Part shown: positions 29,301-38,045 of the stretch, in pieces
How the letters are laid out: each line of letters starts with the position of its first letter
Numbering within the stretch: the stretch's first letter is position 1
Assembly (NCBI GenBank): GCA_003427395.1
Contig: BFEA01000404.1
Span: 380,684 to 418,728 of the forward strand
Source: Chara braunii
Lineage: Eukaryota; Streptophyta; Charophyceae; Charales; Characeae
Length of the DNA stretch: 38,045 bases
Direction of reading: 5' to 3'
Translations under genes and position numbers: made by a program
The notes under the pieces: generated by a model
Database searches by the model: none
Seen by the model: only the letters and a program-made list of their open reading frames with translations
Told to the model about the DNA's origin: nothing

Positions 29301-29717
29301 TGTTGCTATTTTGCTCAAGAATGCACGAGTGTTTAGATCTGTCGGTATAGTGATCATGGAAAAGTGCCCCGCATTTTTAGCCTGAGATGCACTGCGCATG
29401 CCATCTGCCTTATGCTGCACGACATCAGCAACTTCCCTTCTGTGCACACCCTCGCCTATACCCCCGAAAACTTGCCACAGGAGATCTCAGTTCCGACCTG
29501 GGACTCCACCCCCCCCACTTTCCTAAAATCCTTGGCACACCCCTTTTTCGCACTTCCGGGCCCCCATCCCACTCCGAATAGGAAGTCGCGCTGGGCGTGA
29601 GGTTGGTATCGGAGTCGACACGTGGCAGGCTTCCGGATTAATATAAAGGGTGACCCACGCAGAGCGATCTGGCGAACAGAGGACGACCAAGACAGCGGAA
29701 CACGCCGCGACGCGATC
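29301..29717 (+). mobile_element. LTR-like repeat D, copy 2, upstream of gag
   Basis: Shares two blocks with 12840-12970 and 13725-13850. A TATA-like TTAATATAAAGG lies at 29637-29648. Two weak primer-binding-site candidates exist. One is TGGTATCGGAGTC at 29604-29616, near-complementary to initiator tRNA-Met but upstream of the TATA box. The other is TGGTAACAAGGAG at 29719, a poorer match but correctly placed just before gag. The LTR boundaries are not certain. Confidence 0.5.
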
Positions 29718-29761
29718 CTGTGGTAACAAGGAGTAAATCAGCGAGACGACGAGCAACCCCT

Positions 29762-31378
29762 ATGAACGCTCAACCGGTTGTGAACCAAACACAAAACCAG
29801 ATTCCGGAGCCTAACCCGGCTCCGCGGCCTCGAGCACCTATGGCTCTACCGGATCTGTATCTTTTTTATCCTGCACATCACTTAGCCGGAGCGTGGTTAG
29901 CTACCTTACGAGCACAGAAGTACGACAACGACGAAGCTCGGATCAACATCCCCGCCAGATTAGGAGGGAATGCGCACCATTGGTTTAGCACTTACGTTTG
30001 GGTATACTTCCCAACTTTTGAACGGGATTTCTTGAACCGATTTGACTACATTCATCCGGAGCAAACTTTGTTCATGATCAAAGATCAAGTACAAAAACCA
30101 CTCGAGTCTGTCACAGAATACCGAAACCGATTTTATAGGATGTTTGTCAAAAATGAGCGAGGGGAACAAGTCGGGAGGGATCTATTCATCGATGGGCTTC
30201 GCAGCAGAACCATGAGGGCGAAATTGCAGAAACAGTTCAAGTTCTCCCCGATCAACCATACTCTGCAGCAGATAATGTCTGCGGCAAAAGAAATGAAGCG
30301 AAAATTCGTTGGCACCTTCCTAGAAGCGGAAGATTATCCTAGAGAGGAAGACTCCTTAGAGCTAGTTAGAGCCCGAGCCGAGCTGGCCGCGCTTCAGAAT
30401 AAATTCAAAAATATAGGTTTTGTCTCTGGTCCCGTTACTTATTTGGAACATATCGTAACCAAGAAGCCCGGGGCAGATGTAACCGCGGGCTTGCCAATGC
30501 CTGCGATGGCCGCTCTTGTACCTGTCGTACCCGTTCTTGCACCCCCTCCCGATACAACGAGCAGGGGCAGTGAGCCAAACGCAATGCTAGAACTAACCCG
30601 GACTTTGATCGGTCTAATACAAGAAAGTAAAAAGGAACAACGGGAGTTTAACGCTCGGATGAAATCCTTGATGCGATTGATGCGCCCTATTGCGGTTAGG
30701 GTTGCCCCTGTGGCACAAGGTACCGCTCCCGCTCCACCAGTGGGAGGGATGGCAGTCAATCTGAGTGTTTGCTACACGTGTCATCAGTCGGGCCATATCG
30801 CCCGGGACTGCCCACATCGGTCTGTGCAAGCTCGAGTTGGGGTTGCTCCTGTGGCCGTTGCGCCAGTGGCCAACAGTCCAGGAAGAGTAGGAACGATGCT
30901 TGAAGAAATAAAAGGCGGGGAAAGCACGATAGCTGTTACCGAGAAAGCAGCGAAACTTATCTCGTTCGATCAATATATTGCCTTAGGATATCCAGGGTTA
31001 TGGATGATCGGAACCATCCGACCGGCGGATGAGCCGAAGGAAGTGGCCGAACGGAGACCTTCCCCCAACAAAATGGAGTCAGGCGGTCCTTCCTTCGTAA
31101 CAGGGGCAATCGATGTTTTGAATATTATTCGGGCCTTAGACCACCGGATTCCATTACCAATTGACCATTTGTTGTCTATATCTGAACAGGTTAATGAACG
31201 CATGTTGCAGCATTGCAAGGCAAACAGAAAACGGTTCGCTCTTAACAAACTGACAGTAACGAAAGGGAAGACCCCAACTCCCGATGATAATCTCGAAAAG
31301 CTCAACACATCATACCCAATACGATTGGGACTAATTCAAAAAGACGATTATTTCTTACTCATTAAAGCCATTCCGTAG
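29762..31378 (+). CDS. gag: Ty3/gypsy-type retrotransposon Gag
   Basis: An open frame of 538 codons from ATG 29762; the frame is open further back to a GTG at 29720. A retrotransposon-gag domain is recognisable at about residues 60-200 of the protein (LGGNAHHWFSTYVW, then FERDFLNRF, ESVTEYRNRFYRM and DLFIDGLRS). A CCHC zinc knuckle follows: C-Y-T-C, His and Cys spaced CX2CX4HX4C (codons at 30770-30811), flanked by Pro/Ala/Val-rich linkers. Gag packages the RNA into cytoplasmic particles. The C-terminal part after the knuckle (FDQYIALGYPGLW) leads toward a protease in the same frame, which is broken by stops. The long intact frame contrasts with the dead protease, so this copy cannot be autonomous. 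Confidence 0.85.
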   Translation: MNAQPVVNQTQNQIPEPNPAPRPRAPMALPDLYLFYPAHHLAGAWLATLRAQKYDNDEARINIPARLGGNAHHWFSTYVWVYFPTFERDFLNRFDYIHPEQTLFMIKDQVQKPLESVTEYRNRFYRMFVKNERGEQVGRDLFIDGLRSRTMRAKLQKQFKFSPINHTLQQIMSAAKEMKRKFVGTFLEAEDYPREEDSLELVRARAELAALQNKFKNIGFVSGPVTYLEHIVTKKPGADVTAGLPMPAMAALVPVVPVLAPPPDTTSRGSEPNAMLELTRTLIGLIQESKKEQREFNARMKSLMRLMRPIAVRVAPVAQGTAPAPPVGGMAVNLSVCYTCHQSGHIARDCPHRSVQARVGVAPVAVAPVANSPGRVGTMLEEIKGGESTIAVTEKAAKLISFDQYIALGYPGLWMIGTIRPADEPKEVAERRPSPNKMESGGPSFVTGAIDVLNIIRALDHRIPLPIDHLLSISEQVNERMLQHCKANRKRFALNKLTVTKGKTPTPDDNLEKLNTSYPIRLGLIQKDDYFLLIKAIP

Positions 31379-31885
31379 AAATCCGCGGAATGTGACATCG
31401 AAGTGTAGGGAACCCCGTACAGTGTTGTCATCAACTCAGGGGCAGCTGGGTTGGCCATATCACTGAGGGTTGTGGAGAAGGCCGGGCGACGAAAAGATCT
31501 GATCACGTTAACCGAGAAAGATCATCTCGTCTCGGCGGATGAAGAAAAGATAAAAGTAGTAGGTCGAATGACGAATATCGCTTTTCGGTTGGGAAAGATT
31601 CATGTTTTAGAAGATGTGGTAGTATTAGATGTTAATACCTACGATGTACTTCTGGGATTACCGGCGCTCGTCACACTGCGGGCCAATCTGGACTTCGAAT
31701 GGCGATCGGTAATCCTGCGAAGTACCGGCGCGAAACCATATGTTATTCCAATGCGCCTAACTCTGCGGACCATAATGCCCCCGATTCATAAAATTCCTCC
31801 GACTCCCGGAGTCGCTCTCCGAGTAATCACCTGGGGGCAACCAACTTGGAAATTCGAGTGTGAGGATGAGGAACGAGTCCGATAG
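31379..31885 (+). pseudogene. Retropepsin-like protease remnant of the same element
   Basis: In frame with gag but separated by TAG at 31376-31378 and another at 31406-31408. The active-site region reads VVINSGAAGLAIS, where retropepsins have Asp-Ser/Thr-Gly, so the catalytic Asp is Asn. A downstream DVLLGLPAL matches the conserved LLG motif of gypsy proteases. The frame ends at 31885. No reverse transcriptase, RNase H or integrase follows; instead there is about 350 bp of unrecognised sequence and then a satellite array. The element is dead. Confidence 0.75.
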
Positions 31886-32249
31886 CGAAAATGAAACCTA
31901 TCCCGATACAATCTGACAGTTGATTCACTATCCAATCCAACAAAAGACTTCTAAAACGTTCGTCCTTACAGAAAGAAACCTGCAAAGGACCCGGGCTCTG
32001 ATCTTTGGGGAACCCCTTGTACAAGTATCCCAGATGATTGACTCTTTGGAACCCCCTCGAACCCTATACGAAGCCACGACCCCGCTTCTCTCGAGATACC
32101 GAGAGAAGAAGGCGTTTTGAGACATCTAAGGGTTGCCTCGTACTTTACTGTAACCCGATAAGGAGGTGCGATTATTACGCTTAGGGGCCGAAAGCGAAAC
32201 TTTGGAACCCCCTGGGCGGAGAGAAGGTTAACAGATGTCTCTATTTTCA
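31886..32249 (+). other. Post-protease stretch of the gypsy-type element
   Basis: Broken frames with protein-like composition but no reverse transcriptase motif. It probably continues the pol region until interrupted by the satellite array. Confidence 0.4.
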
Positions 32250-32254
32250 TGTTA

Positions 32255-32990
32255 TTTTCATCTGCTTCAAACGGATGTGATGTACTTGGATGGGAAAACC
32301 TAAAACTGCTTTCAGAAGCTTCAGGCACTTCCGGTCATTTCAAAGGTTTCAGATTCCCACCTGAAACTCATGTAATGACTTGAAGTGGCTGAAGTTTTTG
32401 AAGTCGGTTTCAGGTCCCCCCATCCAAGTATTTGGATAGGGGGACCTGAAATTGCTTTCAGAAGCTTCAACCACTTCATATCATTTCAGAGGTTTCAGGT
32501 CTCCCCACCTGAAACTCCTGAAATGATCTGAAGTGGCTGAAAATATGAAAGCAGTTTCAAATGCCCCCATCCAACCATTTGGATGGAGGGAGATGAAACC
32601 ACTTTCAGAAACTTCAGCCACTTTAGGGTTTTTCAGAGGTTTCAGGTGTCTCCATCTGAAACTCCTGAAATGATTTGAAGTGGCTGAAAATCTGAAAGCG
32701 GTTTCAAATACCCCCATCAAACCATTTGGATGGGGGGACTTGAAACCACTTTCAGAAGCTTCCTCCACTTCAGATCACGTCAGAGGTTTCAGGTCTTCCC
32801 ATCGGAAACTTCTAAAATAATATTAAATTGCTGAAAATCTGAAAGCGGTTTGAGATGCATCAATCAAACCATTTGAATGGTGGGACCTGAAACCGCTTTC
32901 AGAAGCTTCAGCCACTTCAGGTCTTTTCAGAGGTTTCGGGCCTCCCCACCTGAAACTCCTGAGATGACTTGAAGTGGCCTACAACAATGT
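32255..32990. repeat. 147-bp satellite array of palindromic units
   Basis: Five units: the TRAAA-TGCTTTCAGAA landmark starts at 32301, 32447, 32594, 32741 and 32888 (periods 146, 147, 147, 147). Within each unit the left half (GAAACCGCTTTCAGA, CTTCAGCCACTTCAGG, TTTCAGAGGTTTCAGG) is followed by its approximate reverse complement (CCTGAAACTCCTGAAATGA, TGAAGTGGCTGAA, TCTGAAAGCGGTTTC). Units are joined by CCCCCATCCAACCATTTGGATGG-like sequence, itself palindromic. Confidence 0.92.
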
Positions 32991-33170
32991 TGAATAAAAA
33001 CAAAACAGGCAAAAAAAAAAAAAAAACCCATAAAATTTGACCCCCAAACCACCTTTAACTCCTGAAATGGCATGAAGTGTCTTCAAGTCATTTCAGTGAT
33101 TTCAAACCTCTCCTAACAGACTTCAGGATCTTTCATTCTGAAATTTCAGGAGGTCGTTAACTACTTGTGT
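32991..33170. repeat. Degenerate edge of the 147-bp satellite
   Basis: Contains a 17-nt A run and scattered satellite words (CTCCTGAAATGGCATGAAGTG, CAAGTCATTTCAG), but periodicity is lost. Confidence 0.6.
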
Positions 33171-34519
33171 CGAGGATCGTGTAAAGGACCTCTGGTTGGC
33201 CTGTGAGACTAGCCCCTTGGCCTGTGAGAACAGGCCTGTGTTGTACTTGGGGTAGTCCAGTCCAGGCCGGTACCTCTGTCGGTACCAGCCAGTCCAGTCC
33301 AGTCCCGTCAGGCCGCTGGGGTATACCCCAGCTGTTGTCTGTTTTCCGTTTCATTCTACATTTGCATACTCTGGAGTACGTGCGTTGGAGTCTAGCGTGG
33401 GAGCTATATTGTGTCATCTCGCTCCCCCTTCTTCCTCCATCTCCATCTCTATCCCAGGCGGAGCACCACACCTGGTGGGTCCACCACATCGACCCTTTCT
33501 ATCTTAAATGCCCACCTCTTTTTTTTCCAAACCTCGTGATACGTTGTTTCTTTTTGTTTAAATTTTCAAGTCGTGCGGGAGAACGAGATGGACAATCCAT
33601 ATTGGGTTTGATTGCGTTTTTTCTTTAGGAAGCATCTAAGGTGGGGGTTCATATGCTTTCGGAGCCGGCCCTGTTATCGACTTGGAGTGGACCCTATGCG
33701 TCGGGGGTGGTACTTCGTCGATTCGGTAGTGACAGTCCAACCTCTGAGATCCGGGTCTTCGAGCTCGGGCGAGGGGAAGGAGTATCCGCAGACCACTTCC
33801 TAGAGGGATAGGTGCGTGACAGCGCAATATCGGTCAACCCTCGTGGAGTCCTTAGTGACGTGGGGGTTAATTTACGTCCTTGCATATGGTGACCTTAAGT
33901 GCCATTGTTAGAATTAACAGTTGGAGACAGAAGAAGCTCCGACCCGTAAGAAGAAATAGGTAATGAAGGTGATGGTTCTTTTCGTGCAGTGATAACGACT
34001 GCGGTTTTATGTTAAGTAACCCGATGATGACGAAGGATACTTCATCAGTCGAGAAACGGAAAAAGTAATTATTGGCCAGGAGGACAAAATGACCAACAAA
34101 ATTTGTATTCCCTAGATAACCCTTTTCTCCAAGCAAGCTGCATATGTTGTGGAACTATGGTCAAACCGAGAGTTCAAACTTCGATCAGGAGCTAGATCAC
34201 TTGTTGATCTGCACACTAGCAGTGAAATTTACTTGCAGAAGTTCTTCTTGGCAGGGTTTAGTAAGTGTGTCGAAGGACCAACCCATAAGTCAAATGTTAG
34301 ATTGTTCATTCCTAATCTTTCGTCGATAGCGAGCCTCCACCTTGGGAATGGAGGTATAAAGGTTTCTTCGGTCATATGGGATGAGAATAATAACTTTGGC
34401 AGATCATCTCATCATGTCAAAAATCGATCTTGCGTGATTGGATATAAGATGTATTAATTTTATTTGTTTTGTCTTCAGAGAGAATCGTAAAGGGACTAGG
34501 ATCATTTTATAGGTTTCAC
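33171..34519 (+). other. Unassigned stretch between satellite and TE fragment
   Basis: A GGTAGTGACAGTCC word at 33725 recurs at 34734, suggesting partial duplication. Frame 34149-34457 (VELWSNREFKLRSGARSL and onward, about 100 codons) is protein-like but unrecognised and opens after an upstream in-frame TAG. It may belong to a decayed LTR element. Confidence 0.35.
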
Positions 34520-34900
34520 GTTTGGTTGAGACCGTCCTAGTCGACTGACGTTCATTTTGTACCTAAGAGATCAACGCCCTAGGGAACGGACAACGTTCGG
34601 GTCCACTTGGCGTTTAACCAAGCATACCTATACTCCAGCGCGTGAGCAAACGCCCTCGGATGACGTACCTCTGCAATTGCATGAAAAAGTTTTCGCACGT
34701 GGGTCAATAGCTCGATACGGATACGACCCTTACGGTAGTGACAGTCCCTTAGGGAAGGCAAGTTGTGCCTCGCGGAAACCTATCCTGTCGTAGGGGACCG
34801 TGGGAAGTATTGCTAACGCACCCGTTCAGAGCGGTGAAGGAACAACGCAACCACGACCATGTCGGCAGTTCGCGAGATTATTTTGCATTGTTTTCAAGTC
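34520..34900 (+). mobile_element. TE fragment, plus-strand partner of 19830-20240
   Basis: Homologous to the reverse complement of 19830-20240 over nearly 400 bp. An open frame inside it (34557-34793) includes LHEKVFARGSIARYGYDPYG, for which I know no domain. Confidence 0.55.
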
Positions 34901-35072
34901 GTCTCTTGTTTTGTTTATATTTAACTCCTGCATGACATGACCGAGAGGGATCCCACGCTTTGCAAAAAGGAGGGAGCCGATGCACTCGACAACGCCCGAG
35001 ATTGGGACCTCAGTCTAGATCGTGTGCCTGCAACATGAGAACGATATCCTCTCTCCTTGTCCACGATCTGTC

Positions 35073-37303
35073 CTAGTCCGATCTCTTGTTCACCCACTCC
35101 TCACAGGGGATGTCGTCCTTATCGCGGTCATCGCCCTCATCGACCTCATCCTCATCCTCCTCCACCTGCACTAACCTCTGCGTCGATCTCGATGTGGATG
35201 GCGTTCTGGGATCGTGGCGAATGTTGGTGTTGCCCACTGCAGAAGCAGTGCCCTCACCAACAGCCTCAACGTTATCGACTGCCTCTGTGACATTTGCCAT
35301 GTCACCCGCCAAGTCCTCTGAGTCGTTCTCTGAATCGACTGCGAGCCCCAACCACCCTCATGCAACAGTGGGTTTATCCTCCCCCCTACTCTTTAGCCTC
35401 AAGCTCCAGTGCGAGGCCACTAACTTGTCGGTGCGTTGGTGGTGCAACTTGTTCTCGGACTTCGTTTGCACGAGAGCCCAAGTGCTCCTGTTCTTCTCAA
35501 CCGGAGAGGAAGTTATCCAAATTGAGAGCACCTTGAGCGCCAGCTTCCGGATCTTTGGATGCCTTGCACCATGCGCCTCCCTCCACAGCACTGCATTGTC
35601 CTTTTCAACTCGTTTCTTTGCCTGTAGGGTGCCGAAGACTCCTCTCTCAAACTGGAACTCGTACAACTGGTCAATGCAGTCGTCAAATCTTGAGTTCCCC
35701 TTCTTCCCGATGAGCCGCTCCACAACGCTCTCGAACTATGCCATGAGCTCGACATTACTTAAAATAGTAAGGTCCCTCAATACAAGATCAGCCGAGCAAC
35801 AATGAACGTCTTTGTCGACCTCTCGGAACACATCGTAAGGCCCCTTCATGACGACAGTTAGCTTCTTGACATCAACCCAAGATGCTTTGTCAAGAACTGT
35901 CTCCTTCACTAAGTAGGCTTTCGCCCTGATATCGTCGCGCCACAACATGGTCTCCCATCCGTATCCGGTGACAATACGCACAATGACCCTCTCGCACACC
36001 TCAAGTAGTTGCAACATCACATAGCTCGTCTCAAACCTTGTCTGAGTCGGTCGAAGGAGGCAGGTGCATTTCAAGTCGGGTTACTTCAACAGTTTCATCC
36101 TCAACTGCGACCAAGGCCACCTGTGAACCCGAAAAAAGTTCACAACTTCGTTGGCCATGGTGATGATGTCATCCGCCCACTCCTTCTTGCCTATGTCGTG
36201 TATGAGGACGTCCATACAGTGAGTTGTGCAAGGGATCCAATAGATCTGACTGAACTCGGGGGTCCTCCCTCAACATCCTCTCCGCACTCGTGTTCCCAGC
36301 AAAAGAGTCTTTGCATATCGTCGTGATCTTCTCCACCCCCCACTCTCTGAAGAACCGCTTTCACTCGGCAACGACAGTTGCAGAGTCCTTGTCTCCCTCG
36401 CTCACATCCTCGCACTTCACGAAAACAGGCTTCGACTGGCCTGCAAGGATGTAGTTCATAAGTGATCACCCATAGATGTTTGTGGTGCCATCAGTTATGA
36501 ACGTGCAGCCAGTCACCCGCCAGTCATCACGGATCGCATGCTCCTCATCTAGCAACCTTTTGTTCAAACAATCGAGCAGGCAACATCTGAGGGGGTTGTA
36601 TCCAGAGGCACAAGAGGGTGACTCCCTACAGGTTGTGGCCTAATACACGTAAGCATGAACTTCCTGAAGCTTCTACGTCTGGCGGCATTAAACGGGATCG
36701 TGTTCTCCACGAAGAACTCACAGCAAGAGTCATCCATGTCTTCCTGCCTCAGGTTCTTCGCAAACCTTCTGATGCTCATTTGCCTCGCCGGGCCACGTGT
36801 GAGCGCCCCTTGCACCACAGCCTGCGAAAAACCAGCCCTCCCTGCAGTAGCAAGGCCACATGTTACACCACCCCTTATCCCCTCATCCTTGGCAATGTCA
36901 ACCTCCCCAGTGTCCCCACCTGGTGCCTCTCCTGGATCCTCAGCAATCCTGCCTTCACCCCCTTCTCCTTCACCCAGGACACGAGCGTCCTCCTCGTCCC
37001 TCGTCTCCAACTCCAACACTTGTTGCACCCTCTCATGCAGGTTCGGTGGCAGCTGTACACCGATGCCATGCAGCCTCCTATGTTTGAATATGGACACCTG
37101 GTGGATGCCCTCACCAAAATGAAGTGTTCCCACTTACGCTTTCGATTCCCAGAGTACTCCTTGTTGCAAAGTTTGCACCGCAGTCTTCTAGACCCACGAG
37201 CATTGCCCAGCAACATCTGACCAGGAATGACCCAAGCCCACACGACGTGGTCCCTGTTGCAGATCATGTCCTCCCGGAACGGGTCCCATTGCTCCCCTGC
37301 CAT
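35073..37303 (-). pseudogene. hAT-superfamily transposase (BED, DUF659, dimerisation region), degenerate
   Basis: Read from 37303 downward. A BED-like zinc finger region (RCKLCNKEYSGN, then KWEHF) is at about 37190-37120. RQMSIRRFAKNLRQ and ENTIPFNAARRRSF, typical of the DUF659-type N-terminal part, are at 36790-36670. GCTFITDG, the conserved start of DUF659, is at about 36510. FETSYVMLQLLEVCE is near 36040-36000. The C-terminal dimerisation region includes KIRKLALKVLS, a RSTWALVQTKSENKLHHQRTDKL-like stretch and SHWSLRLKS at about 35560-35390. A Glu/Asp-rich tail follows. Several frame changes occur, and in-frame stops include complements of 36466-36468, 36361-36363 and 35736-35738. The enzyme is certainly inactive. 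Superfamily assignment is firm; the clade is not determined. Confidence 0.85.
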
Positions 37304-37379
37304 GACACCGGTGATGCTGCCGAATCAGTGCAGACGAGTTGAAGACGCGGCAACCGATGTGGCGATAGCAACAGAAAAA

Positions 37380-37580
37380 TTGTGGGAAATTTCCATCAAG
37401 TTTTCAACTTGGGCATAACACTGGACCAGCATTGGAACTACGTGAAATGATGTGGCCAACCGTTTAGAACGGTCGGGTCCATGTTTCCAACCGTTTATGA
37501 ACATGCGGCCAACATGTTTTCAACATGCGTTCAACGTTGGTCTTACATGTTTCCAACACGTTTCCATCAAGTGTGTGTTA
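37380..37580 (-). repeat. Subterminal repeat cluster of the hAT element
   Basis: Variants of TGTTTCCAAC, TTTTCAAC and CAACATG recur at least seven times just upstream (minus-strand sense) of the transposase start. Clustered short motifs bound by transposase near the ends are typical of hAT elements. Confidence 0.5.
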
Positions 37581-38045
37581 GAAAATTAGTGTTGTTAAGT
37601 TCCAAGCAATGCAGTTCACTAGTGCGTGGAAACGGCGGCGCAAGCGACCTCATTTCACCTTTGTGTGGCCCGCAGTAGTGAACCGTGATGTTCTCGTGGC
37701 TGCGCGTGTCGCGGAGGCGCACGGTTGAGAAAAAAGAACGGGCGAGCTATGTAATGAGACGGAGGGGTTAGTTGAAAAAAAAAAAAACACAAACGGGCAA
37801 CAAATCCTCCCGCACGGCAAAGTCTTGGTCGCGGCGGCAGCTGCGGTGTGGTCATGGCACTGAGCAAATCCGAAAGGTGGTCGCGGAGGGGGTGCGCAGC
37901 GCCGCCCGTTAGAGATTGCGAACGGGGTCGTTTTGTGTGCGTGATCCCGTCTTTTGCGGTGCCCAGCATGGTGTGCTGGAGGCGACGATGACAACAACAG
38001 GCCCAAAAAAACGAAGGCGTCGACGACGAGAATAGAACAGGAAAA
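37581..38045. other. Right edge of window, nothing firmly recognised
   Basis: GTTCACTA (37614-37621) and TAGTGAAC (37676-37683) form a short inverted repeat. A 12-nt A run lies near 37776. No gene is supported. Confidence 0.4.

Noticed and set aside
32481-32768. 95-codon minus-strand frame
   Set aside because: It simply reads through two units of the 147-bp satellite, giving a repeated peptide.
34149-34457. Recognisable gene with RNA or envelope function
   Set aside because: The roughly 100-codon frame looks protein-like, but no motif supports a name and an in-frame stop lies just upstream.

Overview
The window looks like repeat-dominated nuclear DNA from a streptophyte, and a charophyte-type green alga would fit. 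The best taxonomic clue is a broken ubiquitin-RPL40 fusion at 16961-17303. Its ribosomal half reads [15 protein letters not shown] and [14 protein letters not shown], which are plant-type rather than animal-type residues. Long microsatellites, dead transposons of several classes, spliceosomal-type intron borders and almost no intact genes all point to a large eukaryotic genome. The species is not determined.

Layout. 1-2500: microsatellites, one hammerhead-ribozyme motif, and two dispersed repeat families (A and B) that recur at 24.7-28.7 kb. 2500-6700: TG/CA microsatellites, two 71-bp hairpin elements and a possible spliced gene remnant (4669-5294). 6660-8450: an array in which 73-bp hairpin elements (TIR core GGTCGGTAGGTGCATA) alternate with hammerhead motifs at nearly constant spacing. 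9033-10850: a 5'-truncated LINE ORF2 with an A-rich tail. 11.1-16.1 kb: small foldback elements, an LTR-like repeat, a roughly 850-bp TIR element and a tRNA-derived SINE with a 12-bp target-site duplication. 16.2-19 kb: a cluster of E2F-like TTTGGCGC motifs, the RPL40 pseudogene, and a promoter-like motif also found at 12.1 kb. 19.8-22.4 kb: a TE fragment with an inverted relative at 34.5 kb, and a nine-unit minisatellite whose units each fold into a 41-nt hairpin. 22.9-28.7 kb: AAT, TG, CT and CTAT repeats, one unrecognised Cys-containing ORF pair, and families A and B. 29.3-31.9 kb: a Ty3/gypsy-type gag with intact frame followed by a dead protease. 32.25-33.0 kb: a satellite of five 147-bp units, each an imperfect palindrome. 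35.07-37.6 kb: a degenerate hAT transposase (BED, DUF659 and dimerisation regions) on the minus strand with subterminal repeats.

There is no operon-like cooperation here; the genes are almost all mobile-element proteins at different stages of decay. The most interesting system is the hammerhead/hairpin array at 6.66-8.45 kb. One copy (7201-7258) folds on paper into a complete three-stem type III hammerhead. The repeated unit of (GA)n, 73-bp hairpin, hammerhead and (TA)n resembles the non-coding, ribozyme-bearing retroelements known as retrozymes, or the ribozyme-bearing repeats of Penelope-like elements. Its hairpin partner is one I do not recognise.
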